From Motacilla alba alba (lineage: Eukaryota > Chordata > Aves > Passeriformes > Motacillidae), in NCBI RefSeq assembly GCF_015832195.1, contig NC_052027.1, forward strand, positions 19,194,688-19,258,687: a DNA stretch of 64,000 bases, given 5' to 3'. Under the pieces are notes generated by a model that was given only the letters and a program-made list of their open reading frames with translations, had not been told where the DNA came from and did not search any database. The translations under genes and the position numbers were made by a program. Below, in pieces: positions 26,101 to 46,800 of this stretch (within the stretch, counting starts at the first letter, position 1; every line of letters starts with the position of its first letter).

Positions 26101-29100
26101 GGAGGGTGGGTAGTCCGGGGCTGGGGGCTGAGCAGCTCCGGGGCACGGCGGGACCATGGTGACCGCAGGGCTGAGGGGCCACTCGGCACTTGTTGTCCCT
26201 TGGTGCCTCTGCCCGGCGAGGGGCTGAGAGGAGACTGGCCGGCCGAAGGCTGGGAGCGCTGGAGGCGAGGAGCCGGGCGGGGCCGGGGGTGCCCGAGGCC
26301 GCTCTGTTTGTGCCTGGGTGTCCGAGGCCGCTCTGTTTGTGCCTGGGTGCCCGAGGCCGCTCTGTTTGTGCCTGGGTGTCCGAGGCCGCTCTGTTTGTGC
26401 CTGGGTGCCTGAGGCCGCCCTTTTTGTCTCTTGCAGGCTCGCAACGCGGAGAAGGCCATGTGAGTGCTGCGGAAGGCGGCGGGGACACTGCTGAGCCCGG
26501 GGTCACCTCAGCTGAGGCCGCGGCCAGAGCTGGTCTCACATCCGTGGCTGCTGGCCCTGACTGCACCTTATCTCACACACCTGTGCCTGCTGGCCCATAG
26601 AACTCGCTGTTCAGCCTCTCTTAAAGCACTGATGTTTAATGATGTTTTTGGGTACTCGGTTGTATGTGTGCTGATCCAGAGGCAGTGGGAGTTGCAGGGT
26701 GCCTGCACACATGCACCTGGTGCTGTGCAGCTGCTGTAGCTGTGCTGGGTGGTTCTGTGCAGGAGAGACCCTGTAGTAATGTGCTTGTCCTCCTCAGGCT
26801 GGGGGATAAGTACACTGAAATGTGCTGTAAAGGAACCTTGTGGTTTTAGGCAGTTCCCATTTTGGGAACAGAGATGCCAGGCCAGATAGGAGGAATCAGT
26901 CAGCATTGCTTTACTTGAGAAATGAACCACTGAGGATTTTGAGTGTTGAGAAGTCATTAGCTGGAAGAGCTGGAGGTGGTCAGTGAATGTAATGTGTTCA
27001 GGCCTTTGTTTTCTACAGACTGTAATTGAGTCCATAATAAACATCCAGAGCAGAACTTGTTCCTGTTGGAATGTGGATTTGTGAAAGTAAATCTGCTTTC
27101 TTCTCTTTAGGACGGCCTTGGCAAGGTTTCGGCAAGCCCAGCTTGAGGAGGGAAAAGTCAAGGTGAGGTGTAAAAGCCCTGGAGGTTTGGTAGCTCAAGG
27201 CAGGCCTTGTTCAGAGCCCAGGTGTCCTGTGCTTGACTCCAGTTAGAAGGAAAATATTTCAGCTGACTGTATTTCACACTCACACAGCCAGGAAAAGTCT
27301 CCACTAGAGTTTCTCCAAAGCATTTTTAGTTTTCTGTTTCATATTACATATTATGCAGAAAAAAGGGGTTTAATTCCTTTTAATAAAAGGTGGAGCTTTT
27401 AGTAAAAAGGTAGACCCTTTTAATAAAAGGTAAAACTGTGGAGAAAGGGACAGAATAGCTGCACACAAACCCTAGAAGCAAGATGATGCATCAGTTTGTG
27501 TAAGCAAGCCAATGGAATGTGATAAAGGTTGAGAAGAAGGTACTCTGTATAAACTGGAAAAAATTATGTAGTTTAGTATTAGCAGTTGAGAAAAGCTTAA
27601 CCTTAAGAAGGTGGTGTGTGCTGAAAATGATGAAACTGTCCCGAATGGAACATTTGTTATATTGGAGAGGATTATGGGGTCTGAGGTTTTGGTTTGGATA
27701 AAGTGGATTTAAGTAGGGTTTTGTATCTGTGATAGTTTAATTTGTCAGGGCTGTAAATCATTATTGTTCTTCACTTACTAAAAATCGACGGGAGCAGAAG
27801 CCCTGGAGCTTGGTGGCACGGTTTGGCATTAATGGAGCAGCAAAGGCTGTGTGAGTGCTGCGTGCGGTGCTCAGCTGAATTTGATGTGTGTGCTGTTCTG
27901 TCCAACAGGAGCGAAGGCCTTTCCTTGCGTCAGAGTGTAACGAGCTGCCCAAAGCTGAGAAATGGAGGAGACAGGTAATGCCAACCTGTGGATTTTCTAA
28001 TTCTATAGGAAGTAAAACTTTACACTTCCTGCTTAGACAGCCTGCTTACAAGGGGTTTTCCACACTTGTCAGTACCCTGAGAGTTAAATCACAGAACATT
28101 TTCTAAGATTGTACAGCTCAGTGTTCAGAGTAGCTCCTACCATGTCAGGTTGCTGCAGGGCCATGTCCTGCTGAGTCTTTACCATCTTCAGGGATTTAGA
28201 TTCCTGGTTTTTGGGGCTGCCGTTCCAGTGTTTGATTATCTTCCTAATGATTTCTTTCCCCTTGAATTTAATCAGAATTTCCCCAGTTTCAACTTGTGTT
28301 TTATTGCTATTTGTCTTATTGCCATGCGTTTCTCAAACAATCTGGCTCTGTCCCCTTTGTTCCCTCCACTGATTTAGAAATGAATTTCTGTGTTCTTATT
28401 TGACTAGATCATTGGGGAGATTTCTAAGAAGGTGGCACAGATCCAAAATGGTAAGATTTATCTAACTATGTTTTATTTTTTGAATATCCAGTCATAAGCA
28501 GTTACAGTAAAAATCCCATTTCATGTGAACTCTGCTGTTTGCATTGCATGAATTCTGAAATTCCTCTGGTGTTTCTCTGAGCTGCCTGATTTTTTTTTAT
28601 TTTTTTTTTTTCCCTCTCTAACAGCTGGATTGGGTGAATTCAGAATTCGGGACCTGAATGATGAAATAAACAAACTTCTGAGGGAGAAAGGACACTGGGA
28701 ATACAGAATAAAGGAGCTGGGAGGTCCAGATTATGCTGTAAGTGTGCAATGTGTTGTACTGCATGGTGGTTCTGCTTACAAGTGAAGTGACAGCTGAGAA
28801 AAATATGTAACATTTAGTTAGCCATGGATGGCTAACTAAATTAGCCATTATGTGTTATTTTTATTCAGCCCCTGAAATGTTTGGCTGTGTTAGAAGAAAG
28901 TTTTAAACTATGAACTCTTTATTTTCCAGAGGATCGGCCCAAAAATGTTAGATCATGAAGGGAAAGAGGTTCCAGGAAACAGAGGCTACAAATACTTTGG
29001 GGCTGCAAAGGATTTGCCAGGAGTAAGAGAGCTTTTTGAAAAGGAGCGTAAGTAAAGAGCAGCTCTTCCCAGACATGGATCTGTGTAGTAGAATATTTTG

Positions 29101-31631
29101 AGTAAAATGCTGTTGTAGCTTGTGGGGAGTGCTGGTAAGAGCATTTCTGAATGTCTTAGGTCAGCTCAGTGAAACACTGAGCACACATAATTAATTAAAT
29201 GCTAAGAGCACCTTTGGCTTTTTGCAATTAAGGAAATGTAGTAAGGAGTAAAGTGGTTTCTACTGGGAGTTCCAAATGGTAAGGACTGATGTCCTATAGA
29301 AACTTTCAGCATAAGAGGCAAACTTCATTGGGAAGTTGTAAATGGTACTCGGAGTTCAGGACTAGAAAAAGGAAAGTTGGGTTGAACATAATTTGAGAAG
29401 CAGGATTGAGTTTTCATATTGAAAAACTGGATGTAAGGGGATGAAACTTTGCCGTGGAATGAGTGGGAATTGCTTGGCCCTGAAAGTGAGGCAAAGACAA
29501 ATTATGGGAAACACTCCAGGCTGTGGGGGAGCCTCTGGGTCATGTACTGAACTGGTTTGTGCAGGCCAGAGGGTGACACAGTGCTCCCAGTACTGGCAGC
29601 AGCTCCATCGTGCTGGGTGTTGGCTGGCACGAGGCAGCTCTGGGTGCTGTGAGGCTGGGGACACTCAGCAGGTGATGGAGGTAACCTGGTGGGTGACAGT
29701 GGTGTTCTTGCAGCCCTGCCACCCCCACGGAAGACTCGGGCTGAGCTTATGAAGGACATTGATGCCGAATACTATGGCTACAGGGATGAAGATGATGGGA
29801 TCCTGGAGCCCCTGGAGCAGGAGCATGAGAAGAAAGGTATGTGAGATTCCAAACCTGCACACAGCAGCCCAGGAAGGGGTGGTGATCACCTCTGAAGTTA
29901 AGGCTCCTTTTTTTTTCTGATGTAGAGGATTTAGGCAAGGAGTTTTAAGTCCATTGGAAGAGCTCTGGCAATAAGACCATGCGGCTCTGACTGGCTTTCA
30001 GCCACACTTGCCATTTTCCTTTGCTCCCCAGTTATAGCAGAAGCAGTGGAAAAATGGAAGATGGAGAGAGAAGCACGGCTTGCAAGAGGCGAGGAGGAGG
30101 AAGAGGAAAACATCTATGCTGTCCATGAGGAAGAGGTAGGGGGTGGCTCAGGTGATGTGACTTTTCATGTGTCTTCTGTGCTTCCCTTTTGGACATGGTG
30201 GTACTCTGCCAAGGACCTGTCTGCTGCTGTTCTGGCCCCCTCCCCACCTGGCCACTACACAGTTTAGTAAGAATCAGTAGCAGGGGAGTGCTCTTGGCCC
30301 AAGCTTAGGGAGTGCTGGAGGCTGGCAGGTGAGGCCAGACCTTTCACTGGAGTGAGAAACACCTTGCTGTGGTTTCAGTGGCACTGTTTTGTCAGGTGGT
30401 GTTTTGGTAACATTGCTCAGTCTGGCTCCTGAGCACAACCTGCCTCAGTAACAGCACAAGCAGCTTTGGGGACAGGATAATGTCACACTGCCACTGTGTG
30501 AAAACCCAAGGGGTGCAGAGCCTTGTTTACACTTGGATCATGATGCAGCAGGGCTTTGCTGGTGCTGCTGTCACTGCTGTGACATGGCTGTTTCTTCTCC
30601 CTGCTCCCAGTGAGATCTGGAGAAGGGTGCTGGAAACAAGTTCTCATTTCTCAGTCTGTATCTAAGTGGGTTAAGCACAAGAATAAAAAGGAGGAATCCA
30701 TCAGATGGATCTGGTGGCTCCTCCAGTGCCTGTTTTATTTGTATGATTCCATGGTTCATGAGCCCAGCTCTTAGGTGTAGGACCAAAGCAGTACAGAGTG
30801 TACAGGGAAGTGGTACCCATATTTTTAAAGCACTTCCTGTCTTCTTGTTTAGCTGGCTCCTCCTCTGTTCACAGCTTTGCTGTGGCAGCCAGAGTAATGG
30901 AAGGGGAGGAAATAGAGCTTTACGTTTGTGGCCATGCCACAGCAGAGCAAAGGCCATATGAGAAATGGAAGCAGTAATGCTGAAAATGTCCAGGAGCAGG
31001 GTCTGCGTGTGATCCTTGTGTTCTTTTGGTGCTGGGTCCTCTTCACTCATTCCTGTGTTGGTAGTGTTGACCATGCTTTGTTCCTTCTGGCAAAGTAAGT
31101 GAAAAAGGGGTTTTTATGACCTCTGTTGAAAATAAACTTGATGTGATTTTTTCACTTTTTAGTCTGATGAGGAAGGTGGCAAGGAGAGAGAAGGTGAAGA
31201 CGGCCAACAGAAATTTATTGCACATGTTCCAGTGCCAACTCAACAGGAGGTAAGGCAGAACAGCACTCAGCTGCAGAGATGCACACTTTTGCAAGACACA
31301 TCTTAATTTACATCAGGTCATCAGTGAAAGCACCCTAATTTGTGATTTCTTGACTTGACTCTGCAGCTGTTTAATCCCCTTGCAAATGCTATAACATTTT
31401 CACCTGCAAATTTCCAAAACCTCCCTAATTATTCCATAAATTAGGAAGTGTTGGGGTATAGCTGAGCACCTGAGATCTCAGCATCTCGACTGAGCTGAAT
31501 CCACCCTGTTTTTATCTCTGCAGATTGAGGAAGCTCTTGTACGAAGAAAGAAGATGGAGCTGCTCCAGAAGTACGCCAGCGAGACCCTCCTGGCACAGAG
31601 CGAGGAGGCAAAGACACTGCTAGGATTGTAA
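25861..31631 (+). CDS. ISY1: ISY1, NTC-associated pre-mRNA splicing factor
   Basis: Eleven coding exons: 25861-25863 (ATG only), 26437-26459 (23-nt microexon), 27111-27162, 27909-27974, 28408-28450, 28625-28737, 28930-29047, 29714-29836, 30032-30135, 31163-31249 and 31524-31631. They total 840 nt, 279 aa (human 285). Phases agree throughout and all introns are GT-AG. The protein begins 'MARNAEKAMTALARFRQAQ' and contains 'RRPFLASEC', 'EKWRRQ', 'GEFRIRDLNDEINKLLREK', 'GNRGYKYFGAAKDLPGVREL' and an acidic run 'GEEEEEEN'; it ends 'LLGL'. ISY1 belongs to the Prp19/NTC-linked part of the spliceosome and is present during catalytic activation. The acidic stretch is shorter than in human, which explains most of the length difference. 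The start codon sits in a minisatellite (see that entry). Confidence 0.97.
26293..26436 (+). repeat. 29-bp tandem array ending at the ISY1 exon 2 acceptor
   Basis: A 29-bp unit (ccgaggccgctctgtttgtg then cctgggtg plus t/c) starts at 26293, 26322, 26351 and 26380. A diverged fifth copy at 26409 has become the pyrimidine tract and acceptor 'ctttttgtctcttgcag' of exon 2 (starts 26437). The other copies have no comparable pyrimidine-AG ending. Confidence 0.9.
27375..27435 (+). repeat. 20-bp tandem repeat of a small palindrome, 3 copies
   Basis: 'ccttttaataaaagg' at 27376-27390 and 27416-27430, with a diverged copy (cttttagtaaaaagg) at 27396-27410. It lies in ISY1 intron 3. Confidence 0.8.
28812..28841. 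repeat. Perfect 14-bp inverted repeat, 2-bp centre
   Basis: Left arm 'atttagttagccat' (28812-28825), centre gg, right arm 'atggctaactaaat' (28828-28841). It lies in ISY1 intron 6, and a further 'ttagccat' follows at about 28841-28848. Confidence 0.95.
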
Positions 31632-32247
31632 CAGTGCACCAGTGTCCTGGTTTGGGTGTAATCCCTCTGAAAGCAGCACGTTCCTAAGTTCTGGTAGCAG
31701 TGGGTTTTAGCTCTGGAAGTTCCTTTGGATGTGGAGCAGACTGCTGGAATTACAGTCTGCTGTGCAGCAGGAGAACCATCATTGTGGTTTCTCCACTAGG
31801 ATGACTTGTACTCCAGTGCTGGAAAGGGTCAAACCTTGGTGAACTTGTCTGTGCATCTAACAGCTGTCTTCAGTGCTTTCACTCTGGGAAAGGGTCTGCA
31901 GTGGGGCCTCCTACAGATAGAACCACACCCAGTGAGCTCCTAAATCCTGGAAGAAAAACCATGGTGTTCCTGCCATCCTGTCTGCTCTGTCCTGACTGTA
32001 AGTGTGCACATCTTCTCATGCTGGGTATTGTTGAGCTGAGAAGTAACTCACACTATTACACCTGCTTAGTTTAGGCAGATCTTAGGAGTGACTTTGGAGG
32101 AGATTTGATTCTTTCTAAAGCACATGGAATGTCTAAAACCTGTTACCTTTTTTGTCGTTTGTAACTGTGCCAGGATGAATTGCTTAAATGCTGGATATTC
32201 CAGCAGCTACTGTAAAAAACTTTGCAATACCTTGTTCAAATATTTTC

Positions 32248-32253
32248 ATTAAA
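32248..32253 (+). other. ISY1: ISY1 polyadenylation signal (ATTAAA)
   Basis: ATTAAA about 620 bases after the stop, followed within 30 bases by a gt/t-rich 'tgatgtctgtttt'. No AATAAA lies between the stop and this site, so I take it as the main signal. Confidence 0.6.
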
Positions 32254-32279
32254 ACTTATTTACAACCTGATGTCTGTTT

Positions 32280-34105
32280 TACTCTAGCTCAAAGGATTGT
32301 GATGGTTCCCTAGTGGTAGCCAAAGATTGGGATCATAGAGCCATCCCCGTAGGGATTGATGCTCTGAATCTCTGCTGCTCTTGGCTTGTGAATCCTGGCA
32401 CAGGAGGCAAGGTAGAGCCTGGTCAAAGTCTTATGGATGACTAATACTGTTGTACAGGTCTGAATGAATGGCATTTGAAGGTGGACATCTGCAGTCCTGG
32501 GGAATTTCTGTCTGAGGAGCAGAGTATTGAACAGCCAAGTCTCAGCATTTTTGGACCGTTCAGCATTTCTGGATGTTCTCAGTATTTATCTGTTACAATC
32601 TGGTGTGAATAATCCACTCTGGAACAATCAAAGCTGTAAATTACAGAGACAAGCTTTGTGTTACTTGATGAAGTGATCAAACAAAAAAAATTGAACAAGT
32701 GGAAAGCATAACTGCCAAATTAAAACTAAAAAAAAAAAAAAACCAAACCCAGAATAAATCAAAAGCTCAATTATTGGTAGCAAGCAGACAACTAACATCA
32801 CAAACACATTCTTCTCTCTTCCTGGCAGCCGTGCAGCTGTCTCTGCTTTGTAAGAAAGCAGTAAACAATGTCTTTATGGCTTATAATAATTTGTTGTAGA
32901 TTTACTTAACTATATACTGGAGATAACCAAACTAGATTTAAGCAGGGGAAAAACCAGCTCATTCTTATGGCCTGATACAGTCTGAGAGCTTGGTAATACC
33001 AGTGGTAGATCCCTTCTGTCACTGTATGACTCTGTGAGATAAAAGAACACACAAGGGTAAAAGCAGATCAGGGACAGAGTGGTGAGAACAGAAATACAAA
33101 AGGAGAATAAATGGAAAGAATGGGAAAAAACCAACAGGATTGTAATTACATTCATGTTCAAAGGAGTATCACCAACATCATGATGTAAAAGGCAAATTTA
33201 TAAGATAGGGCTGATCTCTGCCAACCAACACAGAAAAGGAATAAATGCGCGAAACTGGAGTGTGTTAACTGCAAGGCAGACTGCTGCCGGGCCCTGCTGT
33301 GCCAGGTCCTCTGTAGCTCTGTGTGAAGCGTTTTTGAGCTGAATGCTCTTGGCTGCATCTGAGGGAACAAATTGCGGAGTAATTATTTCCCACAGTGGCC
33401 TATAGCAAAATGCTGTCTGGCCAGACTGTGGAATTGCTGGTGGAGTCAGGGTGGGGAAGCTGCTGTGGTCGCAGCCAGGAAATGGATCCTGTCAGTCCTG
33501 GAGAATGGAGCAGCGAGCAGGCTCTGCCTCAGCTCTGAGAGTGCAGCTGTGCTGGGATGTGTGTGTGGTGCCAGGCTTATGGCTCATACGATCTCTGGAA
33601 TGCCTCAGCCCTGAGCACATCCAGGTTATAAAACAAGTACTTCATGTATTTCTTACATGTTTGCTTCAGGGTTCTGCCCTGTGTGTGATCCTGGCTCGAG
33701 CAAGGGAATAAACTCTAATTGTTCTGCCTGCTGCATCAATTTGGGCCTGCTGTTGTCTTTTAGAAATACATTTGTGTGTTTCATTTAATGCCAGCCACGT
33801 CAGTGGTGCAGATGGAAGGCCACCTTCCCTTCCTTGTTCTGTGTCCTGGTGAGTGCAGTGCAGTCGCTGAAGGATCAGTTTCTCCTCGCAGTCACAGGAG
33901 TGCTGAGGAATATTTGTTGGCAGCACTAGGAAATAAGTGGATTTACCTAATCTGCATTAGCAGGTGAGCAAGATAGAGACAGCTTTGCAGAGTATCCATT
34001 AACTAATGACACTTTGTGCTGCTTGTCTCACTTTCAGGTCTAGCTGCAGGGGTGCAGAGCTGAGGGACTGTGGTGTTTGTGCATGTTAGGCTTTTTCCCA
34101 AAAAA
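32280..34105. other. ISY1-HDHD5 intergenic spacer
   Basis: About 1.8 kb without a recognised gene. A 13-A run lies near 32729-32741. Short frames on both strands have no domain support. Confidence 0.5.
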
Positions 34106-34106
34106 T

Positions 34107-34505
34107 GAATCACAGAATGGGTCAGTCTAGAAGGGACCACTGTGGGGCATCTGCTCCAACCTCCCTGCTCCAGCAGGGCCATCCCAGAGCACAGGACACA
34201 GGATTTGACGAGACACTTCTGGGGTAGCTCTAGTGAGACACCTGCACACCCTCTCTGGACAGTCTGTTCCAGAGCTCTGTCACTGCACAGGGAAGAAGTT
34301 CTTCCTGGGCATCAGCTCCTGCCCCTTCCTCGTGTCCAAATGGTTTGGCACCACCAAGCAGAGCCTGCTCCATCCTCTTGGCTTCCCTCTCAGGCCGGAC
34401 ATGCCCAGCTCCCTCAGCCTTTCCTCGGAACAGAGATGCTCCAGTCCCTTCATCCCTTGGCCAGGCAGAACCAGACAATGTTTCTTCCGATCTGTTACTG
34501 AATTG
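34107..34505 (-). repeat. CR1 LINE fragment, about 400 bp, minus orientation
   Basis: Starts with 'atcacagaatgggtc', the reverse complement of the CR1 octamer tail, then 'agaagggaccactgtggggc' and the 'ctgctccaacctccctgctc' block. It continues through the 'ggaagaagttcttcctgggc' and 'tcagcctttcctcg' parts typical of the CR1 ORF2 3' end and UTR. It ends beside the HDHD5 CpG island. Confidence 0.8.
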
Positions 34506-34756
34506 AACAGTAGTTATCTCCTGGGTCGGAATGTTGCCCTGACTTGCTCTTCGCAGCGCCGCCAGCCGCGGTGCGCCGGAGGGGCCGAGCCCCGGGGGAG
34601 CGGCGGCGGCGCGGGGCCCTCGCCGGGCGCGGAAGATGTCGCGGGGCGCTCCTCCGCGGGCCCGGGGCTGACGCCGGCCGGTGACGCGTGTGACGCTGCC
34701 CCGTGGGCTGACGCCGGGCCGGGCGGGGCGGCTGCCGGCCCCGCACTCCGCTCGCC

Positions 34757-43757
<9,001 letters not shown>

Positions 43758-43873
43758 GGGGACAGAATTTCTTAAGGACCACTCAGTGCTGTGCTCTTCT
43801 TGCCCAAAACACACTGTGCTTTACAAGAGTGCCACAAACTGCTGCCTTCTAAATTTTTTTTAACCTCTCAATT

Positions 43874-43879
43874 AATAAA
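43874..43879 (+). other. HDHD5: HDHD5 polyadenylation signal
   Basis: AATAAA 117 bases after the HDHD5 stop codon, giving a short 3'UTR. Confidence 0.65.
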
Positions 43880-43899
43880 ATCTTCTATTAGGTATGCTT

Positions 43900-46800
43900 A
43901 TTAGTAGTACATGTAGGTACATGAGCGTGTTTAATTGTATTACATGTCAATAATGCTTTTTATAGTGCTCCTAAATGTGTAATTTATAGCTGGAGTTGCC
44001 CTTTATTGTCTTCCTCTTTGTTATGTTAGGGACTTGAATAGCAATATTTCATAGTAGCCTATTCAGGTACTGGTACTTAAATCCCTCCACGACAGCACCT
44101 CCTTTTGTTTGCTGGAAGATTCAGCTTTTAGGTGTTGAGGATCTTGAGGATACCAGATTGTGGTGCTGGGGTCACTCAGTCCATTCCACGTGGGCTGGTA
44201 CAGAGCACAACATGTATTAATGCCTGGCATTCTGCAAGTACTGAATGCTCCCTTCAATCAGAGTGGAGTTCAATCTGTTCCACTTTGGACTTGCTCTCAT
44301 CTGACCTGCTGCTGCCTTTCCTTGTGTCTGTTTTCCCATGTTCCTGGAGTTTTATTGCTCCTCTCTGCTGTGTGAAGCCTTAATTGTGTTGGAACTCCAT
44401 AGTCCTGGAAGGGAAGCAGCAGACCTGAGTGCCCTCTGTGGCCTTTTTGCTCTTTGCCTTTCTATATCCTCTCCTCTCCTCTCCTCTCCTCTCCTCTCCT
44501 CTCCTCTCCTCTCCCTCTTCTCCTTTCTTTCTTTTCCTTTTTTTTGGGAATTTAGAACCTTAGAAAGCTTTAGCAGTTTTGTTTCACGTGTTTCTTTGAG
44601 TTGGGACTTTACACTGAATCAGTGACTACTGCTCAGCCAAAAAGTGCCTCCTAATTTACTTGAAGCCTCATACCACTGTGGTAATTAACTGGCCTTTAGT
44701 GTAATATATTTCATCTCATGTCAATGTTATATGTTGTTTGGTTCATGGATTTTATAGCTGTTAGTTTAAAAAGAAAAAGTAATTTATTTTTTGTTATTGT
44801 TGTAAAGTACTTCCAAAGTTTTCATCCCAAAGATGCCTTTGAAAATATTTCTGTGTTATTTGTTATAACACATAAGCTTGTGACATAAGCTTGGAAAACA
44901 TAACCCAATTAATTGTTTTAAAACCAAAGTCAACTGACACACAAAGATCAATTCACATTAGGCAATAGTCGGGTTTTTAAGATTTTTTTTTTTATTTTAT
45001 TTTTTTCAAATTAGAAATTATACAAACAAAACCTGGGTGTTCATTTCTCCCAGGTTCCTGCAGGGCTGTCAGAATGACTTCCTGGCCAAATCCCTCCCTG
45101 CTCCTTATCCCAACTGCAATTCTGAGAGCTCACAGCTGCTGTGCAGTCAGATTTTGTTGCTGTGTTTCCTCTGTTTGCAGAGCACTGTAATCCCCTCTCC
45201 CCTGTCAGGACTGTTGATTCATCTCTTGTAATGTTCCCTAAGTAGCTTTCAGTGTCTCACTGCATGCAGTGTAAGGACACTGCTCTAGACAGTTCATTTC
45301 CTGCTTCTTCACTGGAAAATACTTACAGCAGCACATTCTTGCCTTTTTATTGGTACAATGAACTGATCTCCACCTGTTTCTTTGGCACTTTCCTGTCATA
45401 TACCAAGTATTTGCAAAGAACGCCAAATCTAAGTAAAGATTGTAATTCTGTAAGGTGAGGATGATTTAAAGTCACATTGTTTCAGTAGTAAAGCATGTTG
45501 CAAAACTCTTAAACTTTACCAGAATTGGTGCAGCAAGGAATAAAAATGTTGGAAGTTGCTGAAGAACAGAAAATGTTCCATTTGTTTCTCCTTTTTTTTT
45601 CCTCTACAATGTGGACAAACACTTCAAAAGGTTCATGAAGAAAGTGTACATGGACCTCTTAAATCTCATCCCTCATGGAAATATTAACATAAAATGTGTT
45701 TGTAGAAAAGGAAGAAAGTCCCTTTTTTCTCTGTCACATCATCAGTAAAATCTAAAACCCTCCAAACCTCAGGGTATTCCAGATTCTCCAGCTCCATGGA
45801 TTGACCTCCAGCTTGGTGAGTGGCAGACTCTGAAAAAGCCAAAATGCTGAAAAAACAGCAGATGAAGGAAATAAAGGAAATTAGCAATAGTGACCGGGAT
45901 AACACCACACGCAAAAGGCAGTTACCAAAAGAGGTGGAAATCTCTTCCCATCAGTGTAAAGGGGAGAAGCTGGGATTACAGGAGTTTCTCTGAAACTCAG
46001 TGGTGTGCTTGTATGCTCTGTAACTTGAACAGAAATGGGGACTAACAGATATCACAGCACATCCCACGCAGTCTCTGTTAAAACTCTTCTGTCTGGACAA
46101 GGATGAACTCTGGGGTGATGAAATATATCCTGCTTTCAACATTGGCAGAAACAAGCTGCACACTTAAAAGTTTCAGGAAAGTGTTTCTGTGGTCACTTCT
46201 GTGAGTAAAACAGATGAGTGCATATTCCAAATAGCACAGGTGGGCTTACTTTGTGTAAAGATTGCTTTAATTTGTCTCATTCAGACCACCCGGGACTCAG
46301 CAGATCTTAATTAAAACTCCTCCTCCTTGCACTGTGTTTGTTTTGTATGCCAAGCTCAGAATGCAGCACTGGGATCATGCTAAACATGCCTTACAGTTTA
46401 ACACCCAGCAGGTGATTTCTTTGTTTATTGGTTTGTTTACTGACCTTTTCCTGAAGCAGTACCTGGTGTACAGGTAAGAATCTCAGAATCTGATTTTCAA
46501 TAGGATTTGGGATCGGTGTCTTGTTTTATGGAATTGTATCTGGGAAAATGCTTTTTGCTAGTTTAACAGCTAACTGCCTGCCCACAGATGTGGAGGAAAA
46601 ATATTCAGTGAACTTAAACTATAAAAAATACAGGTATTTATTTTGCAGGTACAAACTACATAATGAAAGGTCAGTTCACCACAGCCAATGAAAAATGGTT
46701 GTAGTGTGTGTAGATCTCTTGTATCCAAACTATTTCACATTCTTGGAGAATTCCAGAGAGAGTTCCCAGAAATGGGAAATCATTTCTGGGAATCACATGC

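Noticed and set aside
25487..26566. 359-codon repetitive minus-strand frame opposite ISY1 exons 1-2
   Set aside because: Its repeats are simply the antisense translation of the 40-bp and 29-bp minisatellites. No start context or independent homology.
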